A DNA stretch of 64,000 nt from Rhodospirillales bacterium. GTDB taxonomy: Bacteria > Pseudomonadota > Alphaproteobacteria > Micavibrionales > Micavibrionaceae. Below are positions 7,039-17,892 of the stretch, one piece after another. Every line of letters starts with the position of its first letter. Within the stretch, counting starts at the first letter, position 1. Both the position numbers and the translations under genes were made by a program. The stretch covers positions 930,001-994,000 of the forward strand of contig JACKJB010000001.1 in assembly GCA_020638155.1 (NCBI GenBank), in the 5' to 3' direction. The notes below the pieces were generated by a model. The model worked only from the letters and a program-made list of their open reading frames with translations, searched no databases and had not been told where the DNA came from.

Positions 7039-9690
7039 TTATGCCGCTTCAAGCTGCTTCAGCGCTTCACTTAGCTTATTTATGATGCCTTCGGCTTCTT
7101 CCTTGCGGGTGCGCTGTTCGGCGACAACTTCATCAGGCGCGTTAGAAATAAACTTTTCATTATCAAGCTTTTGCATGATTTTCTTAATGTCATCTTCAAG
7201 CTTTTTGATTTCCTTTTGCAGACGCGCGCGCTCCTGGTCCAGGTCGATAATATCGGCAATCGGCAGGATCAGGGTAGCCTCATCAACGACAGTCTGGATC
7301 GAGCCTTTCGGAATTTCATTTTCCGACAGTTCGACCTTTTCCAGACGCGCCATGCGGCACAGGATTTCATCATAGGTCTGCAGGCGGCTTTGTGTGCCTG
7401 CGGACGCGTCTTTAACCAGCAGGTTAATTCTGGCTCCTGCCGGTACGTTCATATCGGCACGGACACTACGGATTTCACTAATGAAACGGGTCAACCAGTC
7501 CATTTCCGCTGTGGCATCTGCCTCTGTCAGACTTTCCGGATATTCCGGCCATGACGCCGTAATCAGGCGGTCTTCCTCTACACGCTCTGCAATCGAGGCA
7601 TAAAGCTCTTCTGTGACAAAGGGCATAAACGGATTAAGCAGCAGCAGGATCTGGTCCAGCACCCAACCTGTGGTCTGGCGGATTTCCGTAGCTAGCTCCT
7701 TCTCCTCTGCAAGGATCGGCTTGGTGAATTCAAGGTACCAGTCGCAGAACGTATTCCAGATAAATTTGTAAATCGCGCCAGCGGCCTCGTTGAACTTGTA
7801 ATTCTCAATGGCCTGGGCAATCGTATTCGCGGTGTGAGTGACTTCGCTTATGACCCATTTATTCGGCGTGTACTGGACACTGGCCGGGTCAAAGCTGCGG
7901 TCCGGCAGGCAGTTATTCATCTGGCAATACCGCGCGGCATTCCACAGCTTCGTCGCAAAGTTCCGGTAGCCTTCGACGCGGTCTTCGGAAAGCTTGATGT
8001 CCCTGCCCTGCGCAGCCATGGCCGTCAGGGTAAAGCGCAGCGCATCGGCACCGAATTTGTCGGTCAGTTCGAGCGGGTCGATGACATTGCCCTTGGATTT
8101 GGACATTTTCTGTCCCTTGGCATCCCGGACAAGCGCATGGATGTACACCTTGCGGAACGGCACGTCGCCCATGAAATGCAGGCCCATCATCATCATCCGG
8201 GCGACCCAGAAGAAGATAATGTCAAACCCGGTCACAAGCGTATCGGTCGGGTAGTATTTCTTGAGCGCTTCGGTTTCATCCGGCCAGCCGAGCGTTGAAA
8301 ACGGCCACAGGGCCGAGCTAAACCATGTATCCAGCACATCAGGATCACGCTCCACAATCACGTCCTGCCCATGGGCTTCACGGGCTTCGGCCATCGCTTC
8401 CGCTTCCGTTTCGGCAACATAGACTTCGCCGTTCGGGCCATACCATGCCGGGATCTGGTGCCCCCACCATAGCTGGCGCGAGATACACCAGGGCTGGATA
8501 TTTTCCATCCAGTGGTAATAGGTGTTCTCCCACTGTTTCGGGACGAACTCGGTTTTGCCGCTGCGGACGGCTTCGATAGCGGGCTGGGCCAATGTGTGGG
8601 CATCGACATACCATTGTTCTGTCAGGAACGGTTCAATGATGACGCCACCGCGATCGCCATAAGGGACGACATGCTTGATATCCTCAACTGCCGCCAACAG
8701 GTCCAGTTCCTCAAGTTCGGCGAGGACTTTCTTGCGGGCATCAAAGCGATCGAGGCCCTGATATTCTTCCGGGGCGTTTTCGTTGATTTTTGCATCAATG
8801 TCGAAAATGTTAATCATCGGCAGGTCATGGCGTTTACCGACTTCAAAGTCGTTAAAGTCATGCGCCGGAGTGATTTTAACCGCACCGCTGCCCTTTTCCG
8901 GATCGGAGTATTCGTCGGCAACGATCGGGATCGGCCGGTTTGCGATCGGGAGGACGGCAAATTTGCCGACCAGGTCTTTATAGCGCGCATCGTCCGGGTG
9001 AACGGCAATCGCGGTATCGCCCAGCATCGTTTCCGGGCGGGTCGTGGCCACGGTGATAAAGCGCTCTTCCTCTCCCTCGATCGGGTAGCGGATGTGCCAC
9101 ATATGGCCTTTTTGTTCTTTTTGCTCCACTTCCAGATCGGAAATCGCCGTGTGCAGTTTCGGGTCCCAGTTTACCAGGCGCTTATCACGGTAAATCAGAC
9201 CTTCTTTATAAAGCTGGACAAAAACTTTGCGGACGGCTTTGGACAGACCTTCGTCCATCGTGAAGCGCTCACGGCTCCAGTCCGGGGTCGCGCCCAGTTT
9301 GCGGATCTGGTTGACGATCGTACCACCGGATTCCTCTTTCCACTGCCAGACACGGTCAAGGAAGGCCTCCCGGCCCATTTCGCGGCGGGATGTGCCTTCG
9401 GCATCCAGCATGCGTTCCACCACCATTTGTGTGGCGATCCCGGCATGATCTGTGCCCGGCTGCCAGAGCGTATCTTTGTGATTCATACGGTTATAGCGCG
9501 CCAGGATATCCTGGAGCGTTGTATTCAGGGCGTGGCCCATATGCAGGCTGCCGGTGACGTTCGGCGGCGGCATCATCACGCAGAACGGCGCGTTGTTGCT
9601 TTCGGGGTTACAGGCGAAAACGCCTTCTTTTTCCCATTTCTCGTAATGTTGAGATTCAACTTTTTCGGGTTCAAATGTTTTTTCAAGCAT
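7039..9690 (-). CDS. valS: valine--tRNA ligase
   Basis: 883 residues. A class I aminoacyl-tRNA synthetase that charges tRNA-Val. The HIGH motif appears as PPPNVTGSLHMGHALN near residue 45 and KMSKSKGNVIDP near 525. The editing domain, with TVATTRPETMLGDTA, lies between. The C-terminal coiled coil, starting near DLDQERARLQKEIKKLEDDIKK, is the arm that contacts tRNA. Full length for the family. It is the last gene of a leftward block pcm-like, tolC, popZ, valS. Confidence 0.97.
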   Translation of the reverse strand: MLEKTFEPEKVESQHYEKWEKEGVFACNPESNNAPFCVMMPPPNVTGSLHMGHALNTTLQDILARYNRMNHKDTLWQPGTDHAGIATQMVVERMLDAEGTSRREMGREAFLDRVWQWKEESGGTIVNQIRKLGATPDWSRERFTMDEGLSKAVRKVFVQLYKEGLIYRDKRLVNWDPKLHTAISDLEVEQKEQKGHMWHIRYPIEGEEERFITVATTRPETMLGDTAIAVHPDDARYKDLVGKFAVLPIANRPIPIVADEYSDPEKGSGAVKITPAHDFNDFEVGKRHDLPMINIFDIDAKINENAPEEYQGLDRFDARKKVLAELEELDLLAAVEDIKHVVPYGDRGGVIIEPFLTEQWYVDAHTLAQPAIEAVRSGKTEFVPKQWENTYYHWMENIQPWCISRQLWWGHQIPAWYGPNGEVYVAETEAEAMAEAREAHGQDVIVERDPDVLDTWFSSALWPFSTLGWPDETEALKKYYPTDTLVTGFDIIFFWVARMMMMGLHFMGDVPFRKVYIHALVRDAKGQKMSKSKGNVIDPLELTDKFGADALRFTLTAMAAQGRDIKLSEDRVEGYRNFATKLWNAARYCQMNNCLPDRSFDPASVQYTPNKWVISEVTHTANTIAQAIENYKFNEAAGAIYKFIWNTFCDWYLEFTKPILAEEKELATEIRQTTGWVLDQILLLLNPFMPFVTEELYASIAERVEEDRLITASWPEYPESLTEADATAEMDWLTRFISEIRSVRADMNVPAGARINLLVKDASAGTQSRLQTYDEILCRMARLEKVELSENEIPKGSIQTVVDEATLILPIADIIDLDQERARLQKEIKKLEDDIKKIMQKLDNEKFISNAPDEVVAEQRTRKEEAEGIINKLSEALKQLEAA

Positions 9691-9776
9691 AAGAGTCTGT
9701 CCGTTCTCTCGTTGTTACACGCTCACGGCCCTTTGAATAGCGCAAAATGTAAGGATTTCCAACAGGAAAAGAGGGA

Positions 9777-10298
9777 TTAATCCTCGTCAGAGGCCCGGCG
9801 GGCCACTTTGCGAAGCTCGCGCTGGACGATTTTCTCAATCAGTGGCGGCAAATGAACATCCAGCCACTCGCGCAGCATCGGTTTCATCATTTCACGAACA
9901 ATATCTTCAATCGTCGTTGATCCGGTGCCTTTGCGATCGAGCGCTGTTTTGCTGGCCAAGGCGGCAAAACCTTCGAATGCGGCGCTTTCTGCAGAATCGG
10001 TAAAGATCGAATCACCATCATCATCGTCGTCATCGTCCGAATCCTGCATATCGATTTCAACACGCGGAGGCGGCTCGTAGATTTCTTCTTCTTCCTCGTC
10101 CTCTTCAATGACCGGATCGTCATCAACCTTATCTGTCAGCTCGAGGATGTCGTCATCCTCGTCCTCTACAACAGGTTCTGGTTCTGGCTCTGGTTCAGGA
10201 GCGGCTTCCTGCACAGACTCTTCCTCATCATCGTCAGATATAATCTGACGGATGGAGGCTAGGATTTCTTCAATCGATGGTTCCTGTTCTTGGGACAT
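9777..10298 (-). CDS. popZ: PopZ-type polar organising protein
   Basis: 173 residues with three parts. A short helical N-terminus, PSIEEILASIRQIISDD, is followed by a very acidic, proline-containing linker rich in D and E (about residues 20-110). A C-terminal helical region contains TIEDIVREMMKPMLREWLDVHLPPLIEKIVQRELRKV. This is the architecture of PopZ, which forms a matrix at the cell pole and anchors the ParB-origin complex. The N-terminal helix recruits partners, the linker gives spacing, and the C-terminus oligomerises. The location between tolC and valS is common in Alphaproteobacteria. Confidence 0.9.
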   Translation of the reverse strand: MSQEQEPSIEEILASIRQIISDDDEEESVQEAAPEPEPEPEPVVEDEDDDILELTDKVDDDPVIEEDEEEEEIYEPPPRVEIDMQDSDDDDDDDGDSIFTDSAESAAFEGFAALASKTALDRKGTGSTTIEDIVREMMKPMLREWLDVHLPPLIEKIVQRELRKVARRASDED

Positions 10299-10372
10299 AT
10301 ACGGAAGCCGTTTAGATTCAATACATTAACATTTAAAGTTTCGTACATTGATAACAGCTTGTCAAAGCCGGA

Positions 10373-11941
10373 TTAAGGGGTGTCCCCGTCAAAATCGACA
10401 TCAGTCCCCAGAATTTTCCACTTAATCTCTTCCAGATGCGCTTCAAATTCCTGGGTAAAGTCAGAGAACCCAAGGGTTTCCGGGGTCAATACCCCTAATG
10501 TACCGGCCAGCGCATATTCGGCGACAACTTCATTGCGCTGTGTGGAAACAAGGGCCACCTTCGCATCCAGCAGTTCCTGATCGGCGTCAAGCACATCCAG
10601 AACCGTCCGGGAGCCGAAGGCTGCTTCCTCGCGAACCCCGTCCAGAGCCACTTGTGAGGCTTCTACCTGCGCTTTGCGTGATTCGATCTCAGCCTTTGCT
10701 GCGCGTAATGTTTCCCAATGCGATACAACCTGCTGGCGTACAGCGCGCTTCATTTCAAGCACTTCCAGCCAGCGTTGATTCGCCGTGTGTTTGGCCTGCC
10801 GCACCCTGCTCCGTGTACCACCCGCTGTATACAAAGGAATTGTCGCGGAAATGCCAACGGTGCGCGTCGTTGATTCTTTTAACAGGCCGGGCTGCGGATC
10901 GAACTGGCGATTCCAGCTTCCGAACAGCGCCAGCTCCGGCATCAGCTCCCCCCAGGTTTCACTGATATTTTCCTGGGCAGAGTCTTCAATATATTGTGCG
11001 GCGATAATTTCAGGGTTGTTAGATTCGGCCTGTATTTCGGCAGCCGCCAGATCATCCGGGATCGGCAGCTTAATATCAGGATAGCCCAGCAGCCCCGTCA
11101 CCGGCTGACCGACGACCTGCTGGTACACGGCCAGACTCGACTGCATCGCCCCCATGGCACTGACCCGGTTCGCGCGGGCGGCGGCCACACGGGCCTCCCC
11201 TTGCGAAACGTCCGTTTTTGTCAGCTCACCAACATCAAAACGCGTTTTGGTCGCTTCCAGTTCCTTTGTCAGGACTTTTTCATTGCTGGTTGCCAGATCA
11301 AGCAGGGCCTGGTCGCGGACGACATCCATATAGGCGGTCACGACATCCAGCAGGATTTTCTGTTCCATGGCTTTTAATAACGCCCGCTGCGCGGCGATAG
11401 TCGCTTCGGCACCGTCCACGGCAGCAACTGTGCGGCCGCCGCGGTACAGAGGCTGGTTAAAGCCAAGCTCTACCTCTTTGGACGTCGTGCCTTCGCCGCC
11501 AAAATTATTGCCGTCGATTTTAACGCTGCTGATATTTCCGCTGGCGTCAATATTTGGTTTCCATCCTGCCATGGCCTGCGGCATTTCTTCCTGCACGGCT
11601 TTCATTTCTGCCCTGCCCGCGCGCAAAGTCGGATTGTTCTGGTATGCCCATTTCATCACATCCAGCAGGCGGATCGGGGCGTCATAAACCGGAGCGGCTT
11701 TCGGCATCGGAACGGGCGGCATTTTATGAACTGGCGGGACGGGTGCCGGCTTTACGGCGACGATAATCTCTTCCACGTTTTCCTGTGTCCCGGCAGCCGG
11801 TTCTATAGCCTGTAGCGCTGCATTTTGTGAATAAGACTGCTGCGGTGCCGCCAGCAGCATTTCAGCCTGCTGTGCGTGTACCGTTCCCGCGCCTGCGGAA
11901 ATCAGGAATAATCCGGCGATGAGTTTTTTAAACAGGGTCAT
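10373..11941 (-). CDS. tolC: TolC family outer membrane efflux/secretion protein
   Basis: 522 residues. The signal peptide is MTLFKKLIAGLFLISAGAGTVHAQ. After a proline-rich linker the mature part has the duplicated TolC layout: LLDVMKWAYQNNPTLRAGRAEM at the start of the first repeat, QPLYRGGRT, then a second half with IPLYTAGGTRSRVRQAKH and VLDVLDADQELLDAK. It would form the trimeric outer-membrane channel for type I secretion or multidrug efflux. No inner-membrane partner is adjacent. It lies between the methyltransferase-like gene and popZ. Confidence 0.9.
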   Translation of the reverse strand: MTLFKKLIAGLFLISAGAGTVHAQQAEMLLAAPQQSYSQNAALQAIEPAAGTQENVEEIIVAVKPAPVPPVHKMPPVPMPKAAPVYDAPIRLLDVMKWAYQNNPTLRAGRAEMKAVQEEMPQAMAGWKPNIDASGNISSVKIDGNNFGGEGTTSKEVELGFNQPLYRGGRTVAAVDGAEATIAAQRALLKAMEQKILLDVVTAYMDVVRDQALLDLATSNEKVLTKELEATKTRFDVGELTKTDVSQGEARVAAARANRVSAMGAMQSSLAVYQQVVGQPVTGLLGYPDIKLPIPDDLAAAEIQAESNNPEIIAAQYIEDSAQENISETWGELMPELALFGSWNRQFDPQPGLLKESTTRTVGISATIPLYTAGGTRSRVRQAKHTANQRWLEVLEMKRAVRQQVVSHWETLRAAKAEIESRKAQVEASQVALDGVREEAAFGSRTVLDVLDADQELLDAKVALVSTQRNEVVAEYALAGTLGVLTPETLGFSDFTQEFEAHLEEIKWKILGTDVDFDGDTP

Positions 11942-11958
11942 GAACAGACACTTAGAAA

Positions 11959-12621
11959 TTAAAATACAAAGTCCTGCGCCGGTTCGAAGCCCTGCGCATA
12001 AGGTGTGGCCGCATCATAAAGACGGGCCGTAGAGAAATGATTGTCGCCTTCTTTTTCGATCACGGTGATGCAGCCCATGCCGCTTTCCTTTTCACGCACG
12101 ACCGCGACAAGGTGACCGTGAACGGCGAGTTGGTCCAATAATCCCTGCGGAATTTCGGCTACAGCGCCATTGACGAAGATAACACTGTAAGGGGCATGTT
12201 CGGGGGAACCGGAAGCAGCTTCGCCTTTAACGACCGCGATATTACAGTAGTTCATTTCGTCCCATATCTTGCGCGCCGGATCAAACGTGCCCGGCTTTGG
12301 CTCCAACGCGACGACGGTGGAAACGAGGTTTGACAGGATTGCGGAGGAATAGCCGGTGATATCACCAATATTCAGCACCGTATCATCACTGCCCGGCCTT
12401 GCGGCCTGCACCATCCGGGCAAACACCACAGGCTCCATAAAGAAGCTCCCGTTATCCAGCGGTAAATCCTCGTCCAGATAGGCGACGTTGCGGCGGCTCT
12501 CCGGCAGGAACAGCTCCCGCGGCACGGTTTCAAACGCGTCCAGAACCGCCTGTTCGGTGATGCCGTTCGGGGCAAGCTGGCAATCGAGCATATTTTTCCG
12601 GGCCTGGGCGTATTGTGTCAT
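11959..12621 (-). CDS. protein-L-isoaspartate methyltransferase-like protein
   Basis: 220 residues from the chosen start. It follows the Pcm family at the N-terminus (MTQYAQARKNMLDCQL, then VPRELFLPESRRNVAYLDEDLPL). The SAM motif is altered: VLNIGDITGYSSAIL replaces the usual glycine-rich VLEIGTGSGY. The later part, YSVIFVNGAVAEIPQGLLDQL, keeps the family fold. Activity is therefore uncertain. In-frame ATG at 12690, preceded by AGGAAAAG, is an alternative start adding 23 residues; I preferred 12621 because homology begins there. A Pcm-like gene before tolC is usual in this class. Confidence 0.75.
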   Translation of the reverse strand: MTQYAQARKNMLDCQLAPNGITEQAVLDAFETVPRELFLPESRRNVAYLDEDLPLDNGSFFMEPVVFARMVQAARPGSDDTVLNIGDITGYSSAILSNLVSTVVALEPKPGTFDPARKIWDEMNYCNIAVVKGEAASGSPEHAPYSVIFVNGAVAEIPQGLLDQLAVHGHLVAVVREKESGMGCITVIEKEGDNHFSTARLYDAATPYAQGFEPAQDFVF

Positions 12622-12819
12622 GAGGGAACCGCGTATATCCAAGTGTTGTGATTTATTCCAGAAAACGGCATTTCCGGCCGGAAGCGCCATCTTTTCCTAA
12701 ATACAGTAATTTTAGCGCTTTGGCCAGTATTTTCCACGGCTTAAGCGATGCCCTGCCCCATGCATACAAAGCTGGATTTCTATATATAAACATGATAACG
12801 ATATCCCGCACATAGCAAA

Positions 12820-12893
12820 GGCGCGGTGGCAGAGTGGCCATGCAGAGGACTGCAAATCCTCGTACGCCGGTTCGATTCCGGCCCGTGCCTCCA
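12820..12893 (+). tRNA. tRNA-Cys (GCA)
   Basis: The acceptor stem GGCGCGG / CCGTGCC has one G-T pair. The anticodon loop CTGCAAA gives GCA, the T arm contains GGTTCGATTCC, and CCA is encoded. The 74-base length is normal. Confidence 0.95.
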
Positions 12894-12974
12894 CTATGAT
12901 ACTGTGTTTTCCTGTCAAACTATCCTTGACACGGAAAATATTAAACGGCATAAAATGCCACACAGTCTTGGTAT

Positions 12975-13049
12975 TCCCCGATAGCTCAGCGGTAGAGCAA
13001 TCGACTGTTAATCGATTGGTCGCAGGTTCGAATCCTGCTCGGGGAGCCA
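12975..13049 (+). tRNA. tRNA-Asn (GTT)
   Basis: Acceptor TCCCCGA / TCGGGGA is perfect. The D arm is TAGCTCAGCGGTAGAGCA, the anticodon loop CTGTTAA gives GTT, the T arm contains GGTTCGAATCC, and GCCA ends the molecule. It lies 81 bases after tRNA-Cys. Confidence 0.96.
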
Positions 13050-13102
13050 TTTATCCTATCCCAAAAAAAACCAGCATATTTTCGGGTACTGCCTTACGGC
13101 TT

Positions 13103-13420
13103 TCACGCAAATACCCCATCCTGATGCTCCGCCTGCCGCGGCTTAATACGCGCTATGGCTTGTCCTGCTTCGCGGCGTACTTCCATCATGTCATAGGTGT
13201 TTTGCAGGCGTAGCCAGTAACCTTCTGACAGGCCGAAATAACGCGCCAGACGCAGATCGGTATCTGCCGTTACGCCACGGCGGCCACGCACCAATTCATT
13301 AATGCGGTTAGACGGTACACCAATGGCCTGCGCCAGTGCGTTTTGCGACATGCCAAGCGGTTCTAAAAATTCTTCTTGCAGAATTTCGCCGGGATGCGGG
13401 TTTTTCAAATGTTTCGTCAT
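13103..13420 (-). CDS. higA: HigA-type antitoxin, XRE family
   Basis: 105 residues from the ATG preceded by AAAGGTG. It begins KHLKNPHPGEILQEEFLEPLGMSQNALAQAIGVPSNRINELVRGRRGVT, the standard opening of the HigA/VapI addiction-module antidote family with a helix-turn-helix. RLARYFGLSEGYWLRLQNTYDM follows, also typical. It binds and neutralises the RelE-like toxin encoded 11 bases upstream and represses the pair. The toxin-first order is that of higBA modules. Confidence 0.92.
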   Translation of the reverse strand: MTKHLKNPHPGEILQEEFLEPLGMSQNALAQAIGVPSNRINELVRGRRGVTADTDLRLARYFGLSEGYWLRLQNTYDMMEVRREAGQAIARIKPRQAEHQDGVFA

Positions 13421-13431
13421 AACGACACCTT

Positions 13432-13713
13432 TCAATGGTAATCCACTATTTCTACGTCACGGGCCTCTGCATCTTTCCATACAAAACAAATGCGCCACTG
13501 GTTGTTTATTCGTATGCTCATTTGCCCGATACGCTCGCCCTTCAAAGGTTCCAAACGGTTTCCTGGCGGGTTTTTCAGGTCATCCAGAGTTTGGGAAGCA
13601 TCCAACTGACGCAATTTCCGCAAAGCCCTGTCCTGAATGTCGCCTGGAAAAGACCTTGATTCAAGCCCGTTCCATATCTTTTCCGTTTCCTTACATTTGA
13701 AGGAGTTAATCAT
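13432..13713 (-). CDS. higB: HigB/RelE-type toxin
   Basis: 93 residues. The sequence matches the RelE-fold plasmid maintenance killer family: MINSFKCKETEKIWNGLESRSFPGDIQDRALRKLRQLDASQTLDDLKNPPGNRLEPLKG and then IRINNQWRICFVWKDAEARDVEIVDYH. Such toxins cut mRNA on the ribosome. The closing RI.F.W pattern is the family's core strand. It is the first gene of the pair and lies downstream of two tRNA genes, a frequent location for acquired modules. Confidence 0.92.
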   Translation of the reverse strand: MINSFKCKETEKIWNGLESRSFPGDIQDRALRKLRQLDASQTLDDLKNPPGNRLEPLKGERIGQMSIRINNQWRICFVWKDAEARDVEIVDYH

Positions 13714-13884
13714 ATTTACAATTCCATTATACCAGTTATACGCTATCCGTACAACAATAAGTTAATATGCGCCCGCCGTGATTCAAAGTTTATTGTAGAA
13801 CTTTAATTTATTCATCCTCACTTAAAGTATTAAAAATCAAAGGCCCCGTGCCCTTTTACCCCCTCTGTTGATTTATGTTAATTA

Positions 13885-13933
13885 AGTTTGACAAGACCGC
13901 CTAAACCTGTCACTACTCCTCCCAGTTTGACAA
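13885..13933 (+). repeat. direct repeat AGTTTGACAA, two copies
   Basis: Two identical ten-base copies, at 13885-13894 and 13924-13933, are 39 bases apart (about four helical turns). Each contains a TTGACA-like -35 hexamer, but no good -10 stands 16-18 bases after either. They could be regulator sites or alternate promoters for the helicase. Confidence 0.45.
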
Positions 13934-13950
13934 ATACTCTCTATGAGACA

Positions 13951-14076
13951 CGAGCTTTCGAAAAGCATCCTTGAGGATGCGTGAGCGTTAAACCCTTACC
14001 TTTTTCCAAAAGTTCAAATTATAGATCAGTGCCGAAAGCGGCTTTCAAACATGCGTTCAGCATTGCGCCGGGCGCA
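13951..14076 (+). promoter_or_regulatory. hairpin-rich leader of the DEAD-box helicase gene
   Basis: The 395 bases between higB and the helicase hold no gene. The last 160 contain several short stems: GCATCC / GGATGC with a TTGA loop (13965-13980), GCCG / CGGC with an AAAG loop (14031-14042), overlapping GAAAGC / GCTTTC, and TGCGCC / GGCGCA (14064-14076). None has a T run, so they are probably leader RNA structures, not terminators. Structured leaders are common for cold-induced or self-regulating RNA helicase genes. Confidence 0.45.
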
Positions 14077-14108
14077 GACTATAACCGAACTTGAATGGAA
14101 GAAAATAC

Positions 14109-15338
14109 ATGAAAAACTTTGAAGGCTTCGGCCTGTCCCCTGCGCTCAACAAATCGCTTGAGCAAATGAAATATACAAAGCCAACACCTATTCAGGTCCA
14201 GGCTATCCCGCTTGCCCTTGAAGGGCATGACGTTATGGGGTCAGCCCAAACCGGCACAGGAAAAACAGCTGCTTTTGCCATTCCCCTGATTGAAAAGCTT
14301 CTGACCGATCCGCATGGTTCGGCACTTGTGCTCACCCCGACACGTGAGCTGGGCAAACAGATCATGGATGTCATGCATCAGCTTCTTGGGGAGAAAAGCC
14401 CTATTAAAACGGCTTTTATTATTGGCGGTGAGCCTATGGGTAAGCAATTTGCAGCGCTTCGGAGGCATCCGCGTTTGATCGTAGGAACACCAGGGCGGGT
14501 GAACGACCATTTGGAACGCCGCAGCATGAAGCTTGATGATACGCATTTTCTGGTTCTTGATGAAACGGACCGGATGCTGGATATGGGCTTTTCGGTTCAG
14601 CTTGAAAAGATTTTTAAATATATGCCGGATACCCGCCAAACCCTTATGTTCTCAGCAACATTGCCGAAGAACATTCTAAAGCTGGCTGAAAAATACCTGA
14701 ACAATCCAAAGCGCGTCTCTGTCGGCGAAGTCAATGTGGTCGCTCACAATATCAAGCAGGAAGTGATCCGTATTGAACAGGATAAGAAGTATAAAGAGCT
14801 TATCTCCCAGCTTTATGATCGCAACGGTTCGGTCATTGTATTTGTGAAAACAAAATATAATGCCGACAGGATGGCCAAGAATCTACGCCGGGACGGATTT
14901 GCATCCGAAGCTCTGCATGGTGATCTGCGTCAGAATAAGCGCGGCAAGGTGATGCAGGATTTCCGCGAAATGAATTTCCGCGTACTGGTTGCCACGGATA
15001 TTGCGGCGCGCGGTTTGGATGTCCCTCATATCGAGCATGTCATCAATTATGATCTGCCGCAGGTCGCAGAGGATTTTATTCACCGGATGGGCCGCACCGC
15101 CAGGGCAGGCGCCGAGGGATCGGCAATCAGTTTTGTATCCAATCAGGATGGCCGCAAATGGCACGCAATTGAATGTTTGCTCAATCCAGGGGCAAAGCTT
15201 GAAAAAGAGCCTGGGGCAAAGCGAAACTCCAAACCCAGACGCTCCCGCAGGCAAAAACAACGTTCAGATAGCAATACGAAGCTGTTCGCCAGCAAAAAGC
15301 GTTTCCACGCTCCCCGCAAGCCAAAGGCGGCTGCGTAA
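14109..15338 (+). CDS. DEAD-box ATP-dependent RNA helicase, RhlE-like
   Basis: 409 residues. Motifs run in order: Q motif (PTPIQVQAIP), I (AQTGTGKTAA), Ia (PTRELGKQ), Ib (TPGR), II (VLDETDRML), III (FSATLP), IV (VIVFVKTK), V (ATDIAARGLD) and VI (HRMGRTARAG). Motif II reads DETD in place of DEAD, a conservative change. The basic tail (RRSRRQKQR, KRFHAPRKPK) probably binds RNA. It would unwind RNA during ribosome assembly or decay. The open frame has a TTG at 14091, but ATG at 14109 follows GGAAG and begins MKNFEGFGLSPALNKSL as in RhlE. Confidence 0.93.
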   Translation: MKNFEGFGLSPALNKSLEQMKYTKPTPIQVQAIPLALEGHDVMGSAQTGTGKTAAFAIPLIEKLLTDPHGSALVLTPTRELGKQIMDVMHQLLGEKSPIKTAFIIGGEPMGKQFAALRRHPRLIVGTPGRVNDHLERRSMKLDDTHFLVLDETDRMLDMGFSVQLEKIFKYMPDTRQTLMFSATLPKNILKLAEKYLNNPKRVSVGEVNVVAHNIKQEVIRIEQDKKYKELISQLYDRNGSVIVFVKTKYNADRMAKNLRRDGFASEALHGDLRQNKRGKVMQDFREMNFRVLVATDIAARGLDVPHIEHVINYDLPQVAEDFIHRMGRTARAGAEGSAISFVSNQDGRKWHAIECLLNPGAKLEKEPGAKRNSKPRRSRRQKQRSDSNTKLFASKKRFHAPRKPKAAA

Positions 15339-15351
15339 CTGATTGCCCGAA

Positions 15352-15388
15352 ATAAAAAAGCGGCGGCATCATGGAGACGCCGCCGCTT
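15352..15388 (-). terminator. intrinsic terminator of katG
   Basis: A perfect ten-base-pair stem, AAGCGGCGGC / GCCGCCGCTT, lies between the helicase and katG stops. Read leftwards it is followed by TTTTTTATTT, so it ends katG transcription. Read rightwards the T run is poor. Confidence 0.85.
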
Positions 15389-15410
15389 GTAATTTAGATG
15401 TGTTCTTTGT

Positions 15411-17663
<2,253 letters not shown>

Positions 17664-17892
17664 AAGAACTCCTTGCTTTGGATTGATTGAATCTGTGCCA
17701 GAACTGTACCCCAAAAACGAGGTTTGATTAAATTAATTAATCCAATGATTACTATCGATTTTTCCGATTTTTATTTTGCAAAACCATTAAAATAATCGAT
17801 TCCATATTATAGCCGAAACAAGAGCTCTCTTTATCCTTCTACAAACAAGCCGCTTTCTGTATAATGTTTTTTTCTAACGGCAGGATTTCTCT

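Noticed and set aside
8512..9780. 422-codon rightward frame
   Set aside because: It mirrors valS on the other strand and has no family motif or ribosome-binding site.
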